Shown here: piece after piece, positions 33,104 through 45,400 of the stretch
Layout of the letters: each line of letters starts with the position of its first letter
Position numbering within the stretch: the stretch's first letter is position 1
NCBI RefSeq assembly: GCF_963082655.1
Contig: NC_081553.1
Coordinates: 34,044,882 to 34,108,881, forward strand
Source of the DNA: Stomoxys calcitrans
Taxonomy: Eukaryota; Arthropoda; Insecta; Diptera; Muscidae
DNA: 64,000 bases
Direction: 5' to 3'
Notes under the pieces: generated by a model
Told to the model about the DNA's origin: nothing
Database searches by the model: none
The model's input: the letters and a program-made list of their open reading frames with translations, nothing else
Translations under genes and position numbers: made by a program

Positions 33104-33479
33104 CTAAAATGTATTCACGTGTCGCAACTTTTTAGTTGCCAATGGACAGTATCAGGCATAATATAATAGCGACTATGAAAGTCCAATCCGCTTCTGTTAC
33201 ATAAAATTACTTTACAATGTTAAATACCATAACCATGATTTATTAATTTAAATAAATCAAGTGATGCCCCTTTTTTCACGTGGTCTTTTTTTGGTCTTAA
33301 AATCTTTTTGAGATTCCATTGCAGGATATTGTCCGGTTTTAGAACATTGTTTAATGCTTTCTATTCAAAGAATAGTATAGCAAAAAACATTTAAAAGCCA
33401 CCAAAAAGTGTGTTGTTGCTAGAAGCATTTGACTGGTTTCCTGTATCGCGATTTAATTTTCGACCAAGGAAAATCATCA
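33104..33479. other. Region upstream of the pickpocket gene
   Basis: AT-rich unique DNA without a supported gene. Any promoter or 5' exon of the channel should be here or beyond the following repeats. I see no clear initiator. Confidence 0.35.
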
Positions 33480-33902
33480 GTAGGAGATGTCAATATCAGG
33501 TCATCTAAATCAGGTTAAAGACCGATTTGACCGTTCTTGACGCAGTGGTTGGAAGTTGTAACAGAACACTACATGCAAAATTTCAGCCAAATCGGACAAA
33601 AATTGCGTCTTCCAGGGTCTCAAGAATTCAAATCGGGAGATCGGTTTATATGGGAGCTATATCAGGTTATATACCGATTTGAAGGGCGCACATAGCACAG
33701 TTGTTGAAAGTCATAATTGAACACCGCATGCAAAATTTCAGCCAAATCGGACTAAAATTGCGGCTTCTAACGGCTCAAGAAGTCAAATCGGGAGATCGGT
33801 TAATATTCGAGCTATATCAGGTTATAGACCGATTTGGATCGGTACTTTATGAGGAATGACTAGACTAGTATGTCCTCATCCTATGGTGGTGGGCATAAAA
33901 AA
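33480..33902 (-). repeat. Partial DINE-like array
   Basis: About two and a half units (GATCGGTTTATATGGGAGCT and GCACAGTTGTTGAAAGTC) end at ATGGTGGTGGGCATAAAAA. The hairpin end is missing. Confidence 0.65.
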
Positions 33903-33944
33903 AACGTGGCCATATCAAAACATGGAACGCTTTACTACTAGTTA

Positions 33945-34700
33945 CCATTCTAACCTAAGATAGGTTAGGTTGAAAAGAACGTGCGGATATTTATCCGCTC
34001 CATACCACTTTGGGCATACACTTAAGACAGTAATCGGCTTGTTGTGCGATCTAACTACCATAAAGTAAACTCGAAAACGAAAATCTAAGTTAGAGATTCC
34101 GTGCTACTTACAAAATCCCTAATTGTTTTCCATGCCACGCCCCTAATTTGGTTTATGTATGGTATTGTGTCCCCACCTAAGTACCTGTGTCTTTAAGCCG
34201 CGAAAGCCGGGCAATGACATCCAACGTCTCATCTTCATCCCCACATGCCCTTCCCTTGCTTTCACTTGCCGCATCGATTTTGCATAAGGGAGCTCGTAGT
34301 CCTATATGTCCCGTTATGATACCAAAAGCTAAACTGAAATCCTTCTTAATTCTTTTCAGTAATAGCCTCGTCATCTCACGATTCGGATCTCCCCATACGA
34401 TTTTCGCGATCCTACCGACCGTTTCGGGTTCGTCCACCACGGGCTGGGTCGACCGAAAGGCTTTGGGTTAACCAAGTTTATTGATGGCAATCCTCTGGCA
34501 TTCACTGCCAAATTGTCTGTTCTTTCATTCCTCGTTTCTCCGCTATGACCCGGCACCCAAACGATGCGGATTTTGCCATCCTCAGAGTAAGCGTTAATCT
34601 CCCTTTTACACTGCAAGACTGTTCGTGACCTCACCGTCCTGTTTGCCCTGATGGCCAGTTTATTGCCCGTAAAGATGTTCACACTCGACGTCCTCAAAGC
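33945..34700 (-). pseudogene. 3' end of an RNase H-bearing LINE
   Basis: Minus-strand frames give LAIRANRTVRSRTVLQCKRE, then IRIVWVPGHSGETRNERTDN (RNase H end, conserved HSG), then SINLVNPKPFG and DPNREMTRLLLKRIKKD. The same tail phrases occur at 23217-23429, so both come from one family. The 3' edge near 33957-34060 (AGGTTAGGTTGAAAAG, GTAATCGGCTTGTTGTGCG) is repeated at 54005-54098. Frames are interrupted. Confidence 0.72.
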
Positions 34701-36560
34701 AAAGTTTCAGCCAAATCGGGTTATAATTGTACAAAATTTCTACCAAATCGGACGAAAATTGCGCCCTCGAGAGGCTCAAGAAGTCAAGGTCCTAGATCGG
34801 TTTATATGGCAGTTATTTCAGGTTCTATACCGATTTACGCCATACTTAGCACAGATATTGAAAGTCATAACAAAACACCACGTTCAAAATTTCAGTCAAA
34901 TCGAAAGAGAATTGCGCCCTCTAGAGGCTCGAGAAGTCAAGACCCAAGATTGGTTTATATTGCAGCTATATCAAAACATGGACCGATTTGGCCCATTTAC
35001 AATACCAACCGACCTACACTAATAAAAAGTATTTGTGCAAAATTTCAAGCGGCTAGCTGTACTCCTTCGAAAGTTAGCGTGCTTTCGACAGACAGACGGA
35101 CGGACGGATGGCTAGATCGACTTAAAATGACATGACGATTAAGAATATATATACTTTATGACAGACGCATATTTCGAGGTGTTGCAAACAGAATGACGAG
35201 ATATGGTCCGGTTCGGACCACAATTAAATTATATGTTGGAGACCTGTGTAAAATTTCAGCCAATTCGTATAAGAATTGCGCCCATTGGGGCTCACGAAGT
35301 AAAATAGAGAGAACGATTTATATGGGATCTGTATCGGGCTATAGACCGATTTAGAACATAATAAACACGTTTGTTGATGGTCATGAGAGGATCCATCGTA
35401 CAAAATTTCAGGCATATCGGATAATAATTGCGACCTTTAGGGGTCAAGAAGTCAAGATCCCAGATCGGTTTATATGGCAGCTATATCAGGTTATGAACCG
35501 ATTTGAACCTTATTTGACACAGTTGTTGAAAGTAAAAATAAAATATGTCATGCAAAATTTCAGCCAAATCGGATAGGAATTGCGCCCTCTAGAAGCTCAA
35601 GAAGTCAAATCCCCAGATCGGTTTATATGACAGCTATATCAGGTTATGGACCGATTTCAACCATACTTAGCACAGTTGTTGGATATCATGACGCAATACT
35701 TCGTGCAAAAACTTATTCAAATCGGATAAGAATTGCGCCCTCTAGAGGCTCAAGAAGTCAAGACCCAAGATCGGTTTATATGGCAGCTATATCAGGTTAT
35801 GAACGGATTTTAACCATACTTGGCACAGTTGTTGGATATTATAACAAAACACGTCGTGCTAAATTTCATTTCAATCGGATAAGAATTGCGCACTCTAGAG
35901 GTTCAAGAAGTCAAGACCCAAGATCGGTTTATATGGCAGCTATATCAGGTTATGAACCGATTTCAACCATACTTGGCACAGTTATTGGATGTCATAAGAA
36001 AACACGTCGTGCAAAATTTTATTCCAATCGGATAAGAATTGCGCACTCTAGAGGCTCAAGAAGTCAAGACCCTAGATCGGTTTATATGGCAGCTATATCA
36101 AAACATGGACCGATATGGCCCATTTATAATACCAGCCGACCTACACTAATAAGAAGTATTTGTGCAAAATTTCAAGCGGCTAGCTTTACTCCTTCGGAAG
36201 TTTGCGTGCTTTCGACAGACAGACGGACGGACGGACATGGCTAGATCGACATAAAATGTCGCGACGATCAAGAATATATATACTTTATGGGGTCTCAGAC
36301 GAATATTTCGAGTAGTTACAAACAGAATGACGAAATTAGTATACCCCCCATCTTATGGTGGCTCAATTTTAGCTCAATATCTCTAATTTTAAAGACTGTA
36401 GCGTGATTTCAACAGACAGACGGACGGACATGGCTAGGTCGTCTTAGATTTTTACCCCGATCCAGAATATATATACTTTATAGGGTCGGAAATGGATATT
36501 TCGATGTGTTGCAAACGGAATGACAAAATGAATATACACCCATCCTTCGGTGGTGGGTAT
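34695..36560 (-). repeat. DINE-like arrays, two joined copies and a third tail
   Basis: The first copy spans 34695-35203 and ends in the module GACAGACAGACGGACGGACG. A second starts abruptly at 35204 (TGGTCCGGTTCGGACCAC) and runs through about seven ~150 bp units to 36360 (CCCCCATCTTATGGTGG). A third module-only piece follows to 36560 (ATACACCCATCCTTCGGTGG). All are in reverse orientation. The 205 codon frame at 35627-36244 is a reading through the repeat, recognisable by recurring SRGSRSQDPRSVYMAAISGY. Confidence 0.72.
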
Positions 36561-36904
36561 AAATATATCATAATAAACATTGAAAATTCGTGTACTCCCT
36601 TATATCTTGTCCAACCACTGTAAACTTTTGTGCGTGTGTTTAAACACAATTTGATGAACATATTAGGCAATTAGTTTACCACAATGTTCTATTGTTTTGC
36701 ACCAAAAACGTGGGCGAAGTAAACAAATAAAAAGTTAAAACAATAGAATATTAACCCTTCTATAAGAGTGGGGTAGACCAATACCTTCTTCATTTTATCA
36801 ATACGGTATGCCATAAAATGGCGTGTAATACAATTCACTGATCTAGAGCAACATAATAAATGTTGGGAATCGGTAACTTGTTGGAGAAAAACACAAATCT
36901 TCAT
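36561..36904. other. AT-rich non-coding stretch
   Basis: No gene or repeat signature that I recognise. Confidence 0.3.
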
Positions 36905-37200
36905 ACTAAGAGGGTCTGACGTCGAAGAACTTCAGGCATTACTCGAGGGCAGATCGGAGAAGACGGCCCTCCACGCAGTGATGCGAGAAGTTAAGAATTC
37001 TCTCCGACTGAAGGAGTACGCCATGGCGTCCTTCTCGAATATTGAGAGGGAATTTAACAACGAGGAGATAGGTCGACAATCACCGCCCTGAGTTACACGG
37101 GGAGACAGGCCAAGTTTCCCCTCTGTTTTCCCCAATATGGATGCGGTGGGTGGACTGAGGAGGGTTTCTAGAGACAAGGACTAGATTGGGGCTATACTAC
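36905..37200 (+). pseudogene. LINE reverse transcriptase fragment
   Basis: A short plus-strand frame reads KTALHAVMREVKNSLRLKEY, then AMASFSNIEREFNNEE, matching the RT region in which D-I-E-G-A-F-N-N is conserved (here N-I-E-R-E-F-N-N, with the catalytic Asp altered). Stops follow. Confidence 0.5.
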
Positions 37201-37284
37201 GGCACACACAACATCTTGGGCAGAGCTATGTGCCATAACAATAGACGCAAAAGAAATTCTGGGAAGGGATTTACAGTTTTCGAA

Positions 37285-37530
37285 ATCAGTTGTTGTTGTT
37301 GATGTTGGAGCCACATTTGTATGTGGAGGTAGCGATTGTCGTCAGGTCATCGATCGCCTCGGGAACGTTATGGCCATTGGTTATTAAAAGACCCCAATAG
37401 ATCTCCTTGTCACATCGAGTATCACAGGCACTCAATATTTAAGCAAGAGCCGTTGCCGACCAGTCTCTCACGGAGACTCTGCCACCGTTACCGCTACGGA
37501 CTCGCCCGGTATCTCTCTGAGCTGAGCATC
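37285..37530 (+). repeat. Fragment related to the foldback-like inverted repeat arm
   Basis: CACATTTGTATGTGGAGGTA, AACGTTATGGCCATTGGTTA and AATATTTAAGCAAGAGCCG match, in order, the reverse complement of 60690-60885 and partly 61280-61385. It is a third, dispersed copy of that sequence. Confidence 0.6.
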
Positions 37531-37749
37531 TCGTGATGACAATGACAAACAAATTGGAGCTCAGAGATTCAACTGATGTGGTACATATAATCATCGCGTG
37601 CCGGGTCGAAATCAGTATGTGTATATGGCGGCTCTCGTGGCCGTGGACTATGGTACAGTGAGGTCGAAGTTCGTGGACCCCTAAATAGACTTCAGTTTCA
37701 CGACATAATACTAAGTCTCTTGTAATTTCTTGTTATCACATATGTCTCA

Positions 37750-40700
37750 CTTTTTATACCCACCACCGAAGGATGGGGGTATATTCATTTTGTCAATCCG
37801 TTTGCAACACATCGAAATATCCATTTCCGAAACTACAAAGTATATAAAGGGTGATTTTTTTGAGGTTAGGATTTTCATGCATTAGTATTTGGCAGATGAT
37901 CACGTGGGATTTCAGACATGGTGTCAAAGAGAAAGATGCTCAGTATGCTTTGACATTTCATCATGAATAGACTTACTAACGAGCAACGCTTGCAAATCAT
38001 TGAATTTTATTACCAAAATCAGTGTTCGGTTCGAAATGTGTTCATTCACCGTAACGTTGCGTCCAACAGCATCTTTGAAAAAATACGGTCCAATGATTCC
38101 ACCAGCGTACAAACCACACCAAACAGTGCATTTTTCGGGATGCATGGGCAGTTCTTGAACGGCTTCTGGTTGCTCTTCACTCCAAATGCGGCAATTTTGC
38201 TTATTTACGTAGCCATTCAACCAGAAATAAGCCTCATCGCTTAACAAAATTTATCAAAATTTGAACACATTTCGAACCGAACACTGATTTTGGTAATAAA
38301 ATTCAATGATTTGCAAGCGTTGCTCGTTAGTAAGTCTATTCATGATGAAATGTCAAAGCATACTGAGCATCTTTCTCTTTGACACCATGTCTGAAATCCC
38401 ACGTGATCTGTCAAATACTAATGCATGAAAATCCTAACCTCAAAAAAATCACCCTTTAAAATCTTGATCAGCGTAAAAATCTAAGACGATCTAGACATGT
38501 CCGTCCGTCTGTCTGTTGAAATCAAGCTACAGTCTTTAAAAAAGGAGATATTGAGCTGAAACTTTGCACAGATAATTTTTTTCCATAAGCAGGTTAAGTT
38601 CGAAGATGGGCTATATCGGACTATATCTTGATATAGCCACCCTATAGACTGATCCGCCGATTTAGGGTCTTAGGCGCATTAAAGCTACATTTATTATCCG
38701 ATTTTGTTGAAATTGGGGACAGAGAGTTATGTTAGGCCACTCGACATCCTTCCTTAATTTGGCCCAGATCGGTCCAGATTTCGATATAGCTGCCATATAG
38801 ACCGATCCGCTGATTTAGGGTCTTAGGCCAATAAAAGCCACATTTATTATACGATTTTGCTGAAATTTAGGGCATAGAGTTATCTTAGGCCACTCGACAT
38901 CCTTCCTCAATTTGGCCCAGATCGGTCCAGATTTCGATATATCTGCCATATAGACCGGCCCGCCAATTTAGGGTCTAAGGCCCATAAAAGCCACATTTAT
39001 TATCCGATTTTGCTGAAATTTTGACAGAGAGTTATGTTAGGCCACCCGACATCCTTCCTCAATTTGGCCCAGATCGGTCCAGATTTCGATATAGCTGCCA
39101 TATAGACCGATCCGCCAATTTAGGGTCTAAGGCCCATAAAAGCCACATTTATTATACGATTTTGTTGAAATTGGGGACAGAGAGTTATGTTAGGCCACTC
39201 GACATCCTTCCTTAATTTAGCCCAGATCTGTTCAGATTTCGATATAGCTGCCATATAGACCGATCCACCAATTTTGGGTCTAAGGCCCATAAAAGCCACA
39301 TTTATTATCCGATTTTGCTGAAATTTAGGACATAAAGTTATCTTAGGCCACTCGACATCTTTCCTCAATTTGGCCCAGATCGGTTCAGATTTCGATATAG
39401 CTGCCATATAGACCGATCCGGCAATTTAGTGTCTAAGACCCATAAAAGCAACATTTATTATCCGATTTTGCTGAAATTGGGGACAGAGAGTTATGTTAGG
39501 CCATTCGACATCCTTCCTTTATTTGGCCCAGATCGGTCCAGATTTCGATATAGCTGCCATATAGACCGATCCACTAATTTAGGGTCTAAGGCCCATAAAA
39601 GCCACATTTATTATCCGATTTTGTTGAAATTTAGGACATAGAGTTATGTTAGGCCACTCGAAATCCTTCCTCAATTTGGCCCAGATCGGTCCAGATTTCG
39701 ATATATCTGCCATATAGACCGATCCGCCAATTTAGGGTCTAAGGCCCATAAAAGCCACATTTATTATCCGATTTTGCTGAAATTTTGGACAGAGAGTTAT
39801 GTTAGGCCACTCGACATTCTTCCTCAATTTGGCTCAGATCGGTCCAGATTTGGATATAGCTGCCATATAGACCGATCTCTCGATTTAAGGTCTTGCGCCC
39901 ATAAAAGGCGCATTTACTGTCCGATTTTGCCGAAATTTGGTTAAGTCAGTTAAGTTAAGGCCCTCGACATCCTTCTTCAATTTTGCCCAGATGGGTTAAG
40001 ATTTGAATATAGCGCCATATAGATCGATCTCTCGATTTAGGGTTGTGGGCCCATAGAAGGCGCATTTATTGTCCGATGTCGTCGAAATTTGGGACAGTGA
40101 GTTCAGTTAAGGCCCTCGACATACTTCTGAAATATGGCACAGATCGGTCCAGATTTGGATATAGCTGCCATATAGACCGATCTCTCGATTTTAAATTTTA
40201 GGGCCATAAAAGACGCATTTATTATCCGATGTCTCCGAAATTTGTGACAGTGAGTAGAGTTAGGACCTTCGACATTCTTCTTCAATTTGGCTCAGATCGG
40301 TCCAGATTTGGATATAGCTGTCATATAGACCGATATCTCGATTTAAGGTTTTGGGGCCAAAAAAGGCGCATTTATAATCCGATTTCATCGAAATTTGGGA
40401 CAGTGAGTTGTGTTAGGCTCTTCGAGTTTTTTCTGCAACTTGGCCCAAAGCGGTGCAGATTTAAATTTAGCTGCCATATAGTCTTGGTTACATAAAAGGC
40501 ACATTTATAATCCGATTTCACTGAAATTTGACACTGTGACTTATGTTTGGCTTTTCGACATCCGTGTCGTATATGGTTCAGATCGGTTTATTGAACAATG
40601 ATTTGGACTTCCTAGTATTTGGTTCAAATCGGAACGTATATCGATATAGCTGCTATGGGGCATAAGGTATGCATTTTTCACCGAATTTTGACGAAAGGTA

Positions 40701-40774
40701 GTTTACATATATACCCTAGGTGGTGGCTATCCAAAGTTCGGCCCGGCCGAACTTAACGCCTTTTTACTTGTTGG
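37750..40774 (+). mobile_element. DINE-like element with long array, split by a mariner derivative
   Basis: The head TTTTTATACCCACCACCGAA is at 37751, and the module is resumed at 38456 (GACATGTCCGTCCGTCTGTC) after a fold-back insertion. About thirteen ~150 bp units follow (GGCCCATAAAAGCCACATTT). Several neighbouring units at 38640-39800 are close to identical, so the array was recently homogenised. The tail is GGTGGTGGCTATCCAAAGTT, then GGCCCGGCCGAAC and TTTTTACTTGTT. Confidence 0.78.
37853..38457. mobile_element. Fold-back mariner derivative with ~190 bp inverted arms
   Basis: The outer ends read AAGGGTGATTTTTTTGAGGT and its reverse complement, with TA at the insertion point. Each arm (37853-38042 and 38265-38455) contains the 5' end of a mariner-superfamily gene, including the start codon and MNRLTNEQRLQIIEFYYQNQ. 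The 220 bp centre carries an internal transposase piece on the minus strand (LSDEAYFWLNGYVNKQNC, then HPEKCTVWCGL and GGIIGPYFFKD), which includes the second catalytic Asp region. Native mariner inverted repeats are only about 30 bp, so this is an inverted duplication of one end around an internal fragment. No full transposase is encoded. Confidence 0.85.
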
Positions 40775-41191
40775 TTTTGAAATTTCTTCAAAATTCAAAT
40801 TTTATCACCTGTCACGAAAACGGAACGTAAAATTTTGTTTTTTTTTCTGAACTCTACTTTCCGTTTACGGTCGAAAGACATTCGGTAATCGTTATCTACA
40901 TTTACGGTATGTTTACGAGAACATAACTAGGCCTTGATTACGATTATGCTAGAAAATGTCAAATAACGAAAATGTCAGATTGCAACACTTGTTGTTGTCT
41001 GGGCCAGAAAGGTATATAGCAGCCCTCGTATAATACCCTTTCTACAGTAATTGTGTATAGTAAAAATATTAAAAACATAGAATATTTAGGAGATACATTT
41101 TAAAACTTAAATTGATCTCTTTATAGTTTTAAACCTTTTTTATTTTAAGTCCTTTTGCACATTAGGTGACATTATTAATTTACAATACAAT
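40775..41191. other. Region downstream of the CLIP protease gene
   Basis: Unique AT-rich DNA with no gene. On the minus strand AATAAA at 41139-41144 lies 48 bases after the protease stop and is a good poly(A) signal candidate. Confidence 0.5.
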
Positions 41192-42457
41192 CTACAGCAC
41201 TATTTTATGTGTTATCCAGGGCATGTAATTGAGAACATTAGTATAAATCCCAGGAAGAGCTTTACACAAATCACAGACAGTTCCACCAGCAACAATAATG
41301 CCATATTGAATGAATCGCTTGACTTTTTTGTATTTGCTAAAACGCATCAAAGGACCTCCACTATCGCCTCGACAATTATCGCGACCCGTCACCAGATCTC
41401 CGGCACATAAATGCATCCTTTGGCTAATGGAAATAGCAAAACGATCTTCGCACTTAGATAAAGGCAAATGATCAACATGGGCTTTAAGCAAAACATTTGA
41501 TTGAACTCCTATGGAAGAAGAAATATCGAATTTTAGACAATTTTCGGGACTCTGGCATAATACTTTACCTTTTTCGGTAACACCAAAACCCGCTAAAAAG
41601 TATCCATCATCATTATTAGGTTTTATAGCATCTGGTGTTATGGGTAGGCATACCGGCTTTATATGTTCTTTAAATATGAAAGTTATGAATTCAATTCATA
41701 TGCCTTTTTTTGGCTGTAATTTTTGCCTACTTTTAAACTCAACCTTCCTGTCCAATTTTATTAAGGCTATATCATTTGTAAACCTCCTATAGCTATAGTT
41801 GTGTTGGAAAATTTCACCAATGCCATAGTCTTCAACAGGAGGATTACAATCAAGTATAGGCCCTTTCAACACACAGTCTTCATCTGTGTTAAGGTCATGT
41901 TCCCCCAGGCGAACACCGATTCTTGGGAATGAAACATAAAAAAGAAAAATTAATTTAAACATTAAAAAAATATAATAAAAATCCCCAAAAAATCCTAATA
42001 AAATCGAATTTTAGAAACATATTTAGGTTTTATCAAAGCTAAGTTTAAACCCAAGGTAAACACATCCCCTCCCCAGTACTTAGGTTAGGTAAGAGTGGCA
42101 GTCCTTTACAGACTCTCTTAGACAATTTTAAGTCCATTGTGATACCACAGTAGCGACAAACCAAGGCTTCTGGCGGGAATCGAACCCACGACCCCTGCAC
42201 TGGTAATCCAAGCACACTACCATCTTGGCTACCGGGGCTCCCCAATACTTACAATCCATATCTTTCATTGACACAATGAGCAGCGGTCAAAACGAATTGA
42301 TTCGTTATCAATGAGCCTCCGCATTTGAATTGATCTCCTGGTGAGTCATAACGCAATAAGGCCATCCAAGGATATTCATCAATACCTGTTTCGGTACCCC
42401 CAGCGACACGATCAACGGGAAGTTCACCACACCTTGAGCTATTTAGGATTTCGAAGC
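41192..42457 (-). CDS. CLIP protease, catalytic-domain exons 4-7
   Basis: Exon 42253-42457 carries the activation cleavage DRVAGGTETGIDEYPWMALL and the histidine motif LTAAHC. Exon 41731-41921 has VRLGEHDLNTDEDC and the aspartate motif FTNDIALIKLDRKVE. Exon 41569-41667 has HIKPVCLP and AGFGVTEKG. A 60 bp intron (41509-41568) is easy to miss because it stays open in one frame. Exon 41192-41508 has QSNVLLKAHVDHLPLSKCED, then GDSGGP, and ends YMPWITHKIVL. RLGE-D-N-T-DC is typical of the easter-like group. Near the C-terminus, GGTVCDLCKALPGIYTNV holds a C-x-x-C pair where the usual form has one Cys after Gly. Confidence 0.92.
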
Positions 42458-45400
42458 CTTAAATTAGATATGTTATCCAAATTAATGATTTATTTATTTA
42501 TCATGTAAATCATGATGATATTGGGTTGCCCAAAAAGTATTTGCGGATTTTTCATATAGTCGGCGTTGACAAATTTTTTCACAGCTTGTGACTTTGTAAT
42601 TGCATTCTTTCTTCTGTCAGTTATCAGCTGTTACAAAAGTATATTTGATTAAAACTCATTCTAACTTTTATTAAAATCCGCAATTACTTTCTGGGCAACC
42701 ATATTTTCACCTGAAAAATTTAATTGACTCATAAAGTCTGCATTTGGGTCCAGCTCCATATTCGATTCATTTGTTTGTATAGATACTGATGGCATTTCAG
42801 GTGGTTCATTTATCTGATTATCAATTGTGGTCTCTTGGGATGGGACGATGCAACAAAGCCTCAACTGAAAAGATTATTTTCAGATAAGAGTCTTGTAGGC
42901 TTTTTGCGGCTCAAAGATAGCAGTGATGAATAGTAAAAACGAATTTAGTTAGGCCAAAATATATACCCACCACGAATATATATCCAATCTAAAATTCGAT
43001 GAAAAATTTATCATACTTGAACCCTAGCTGTGTTTTTCAGGGGACTATATACTAAATATGTACATTCTGAACCGAGTAGTAAATGCGCCTTTAAGGTGTC
43101 CAAAACCTAACAACTGGAGATCGGTTCAAATATGATCCGATCTGCACCATGATCGGTAAAAGGGTTGATCACAACTCCATAGCCCAAATTTCAGCGATAT
43201 CGGTTGAAATATACGCTTTTTATACCCACCACCGTAGGATGGGGGTATATTCAGTTTGTCATTACGTTTGCAACACATCGAAATATCCATTTCCGACCTT
43301 ATAATTTATATTCTTGATCGTCGTAAAAATCCAAGACGGTCCAGACATGTCCCTCCGTCTGTCTGTTGAAATCACGCTATAGTTTTTAAAAATAAAGATA
43401 CTGAGCTGAAACTTGGCATAAATTCCTTTTTTGTCCATAGGCATGTTAAGTTCGAAGATGGGCTATAGCGAACTATATCTTGATATAGCCCCCATATATT
43501 GTAGACCGATACGCATATTTAAGGTCTTAGGCTTATAAGAGCCCCATTTATTATCCGATTTTGCTGACATTTGAGACAGGGAGTTGTGTTAGGCTCTTTA
43601 AAATCTTTCTGCAATTTGGCCCAGATCGGTTCAGTTTTGGATATAGCTGTCATATAGACCGTTCTCTCACTATAAAGTCTTGACCCCATAAAAGGCGCAT
43701 TTATAATCCGATTTAGCTGAAATTTGTCACACTGACCTTTGCTAGGCTTTTCGACATCCGTGTCGTATATGGTTCCGATCGGTCTATATTTGGATAAAGC
43801 TACCAAAAAGATCAATATTTTGTTCTAAATAATTGTGCAATGACTTGTACTTATTAGACCACTCAATGTCCGTGCCTAATTTGGTCCAAATCGGACCATA
43901 TTTCGATTTGGACCAAATTAGGGAGCATAAATTGTGCATTTTCACCGAAAGGTGGTTTACGTATATATCCGAGGTGGTGGGTATCCAAAGTTCGGCCCGG
44001 GAGAACTTAACACATTTTTACTTGTTGGGTCTCACTTAATCTAATAGGAAGATCGGTCTATAGGGACCAAACTTGACCATATAGATCTCGAGGTCTACAT
44101 ATATGGACCATACAGATCTCGAGGGGCCGAACAAAACCCACTGCCCCAAACTTCAGCGAAATCGGGTATTATGCACCTTTTATGGGCCCAAGACCTTTAA
44201 TCAGGATCAAAATATTGGCCGATATAGACCATACTTGGCACGGAATTGTGGTGGGCTAACTTGACTCAATATGCCACATTATAGCGACTCACTTAGACGT
44301 TTTCGTCCATTGTCATATCACAGAAGCAGGAGAAAGAAGTTGGCTTCTAATACCTACCGTTGAGCCATCCAGATCAGACCCTTTACCGTCAGATCGTTCT
44401 ATATGGCAACTATATTTAAATATGGTCCGATCAGAACCATATTTGGGTTCGATGCCAAGAGGGTTAAATCAACATAGTGTTTCAAATTTGAGCGAGAGAG
44501 ACCGTCTATCGGTACATCGGCCGTCTATCGGTAAATCGGCCACGAGATAACATCCAGTAATGGGTTGAAGCTGATAGATTTCGCCGCCGCAAAAAGCATG
44601 GTAGTTTATAGAACCAAATTTCAAAATATTCACAAAGCCACATGGCTGTCACCCGATCAAAATACGAGAAACAAATTGATCACGCTGTTATAGATGGAAG
44701 GCATTCATCCAGCGTGTTAGATGTACTATCGATCATTACCATGTTGCAGCAAAGGCTTGCACCCGGTTGAACATGGCAAGGAAAGTACGATCTGACACTG
44801 CACGGAAGCTGGACATTGAAAAGCTACAAACAAAACAGATGGCAGCGGCATACTCGACTCGACTGACCCAACGGCTTGATAAAAGCCCTCCTTGTTCCGA
44901 TGATATAATGGCGCAGTGGTAAACTATAGCCCACTCCATGGAAAATGCCGCGAAATTCGTAATTGGGTATCGGAAGCCTCCTCCAAGAAACCCATGGTAC
45001 GACCAAGAGTGTCGAGATGCTATTGAAGCTAAGAAAGTGGCATATAGAGCAACCCTGCCATCAGTAGCAACGCGCCGGATGAAGGAGAGGTATCGGGAGA
45101 AAACGAGAGAGAGGAGAAATGTCAATTTCGCAGATAGAAAAAGGAACTGAAAAGACAGGAAAAGGAGTCAGAATGAAGTCCGGATATTCGAACAAAGAAT
45201 TAAACATCAAACCGATGGCTTTGGTGCAGGCACATCCTACTGCAGAGACAACAAGTAAAAGCGTGCTAAGTTCGGCCGGGCCAAATCTTATATACCCTCC
45301 ACCATGGATCGCATTTGTCGAGTTCTTTTCCCAACATCTCTTCTTAGGCAAAAAAGGATATAAGAAAAGAGTTGCTCTGCTATTAAAACGATATCAAGAT

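Noticed and set aside
35627..36244. 205 codon open frame with repeated SRGSRSQDPRSVYMAAISGY
   Set aside because: It reads through the ~150 bp DINE units, and the peptide repeats because the DNA repeats. The same peptide appears in many other arrays on either strand.
42045..42245. 66 codon frame in protease intron 4
   Set aside because: It is the translated body of a tRNA-derived SINE with A and B boxes, not a gene. I also considered a true tRNA gene, but the sequence lacks a foldable acceptor stem match at the 3' side.
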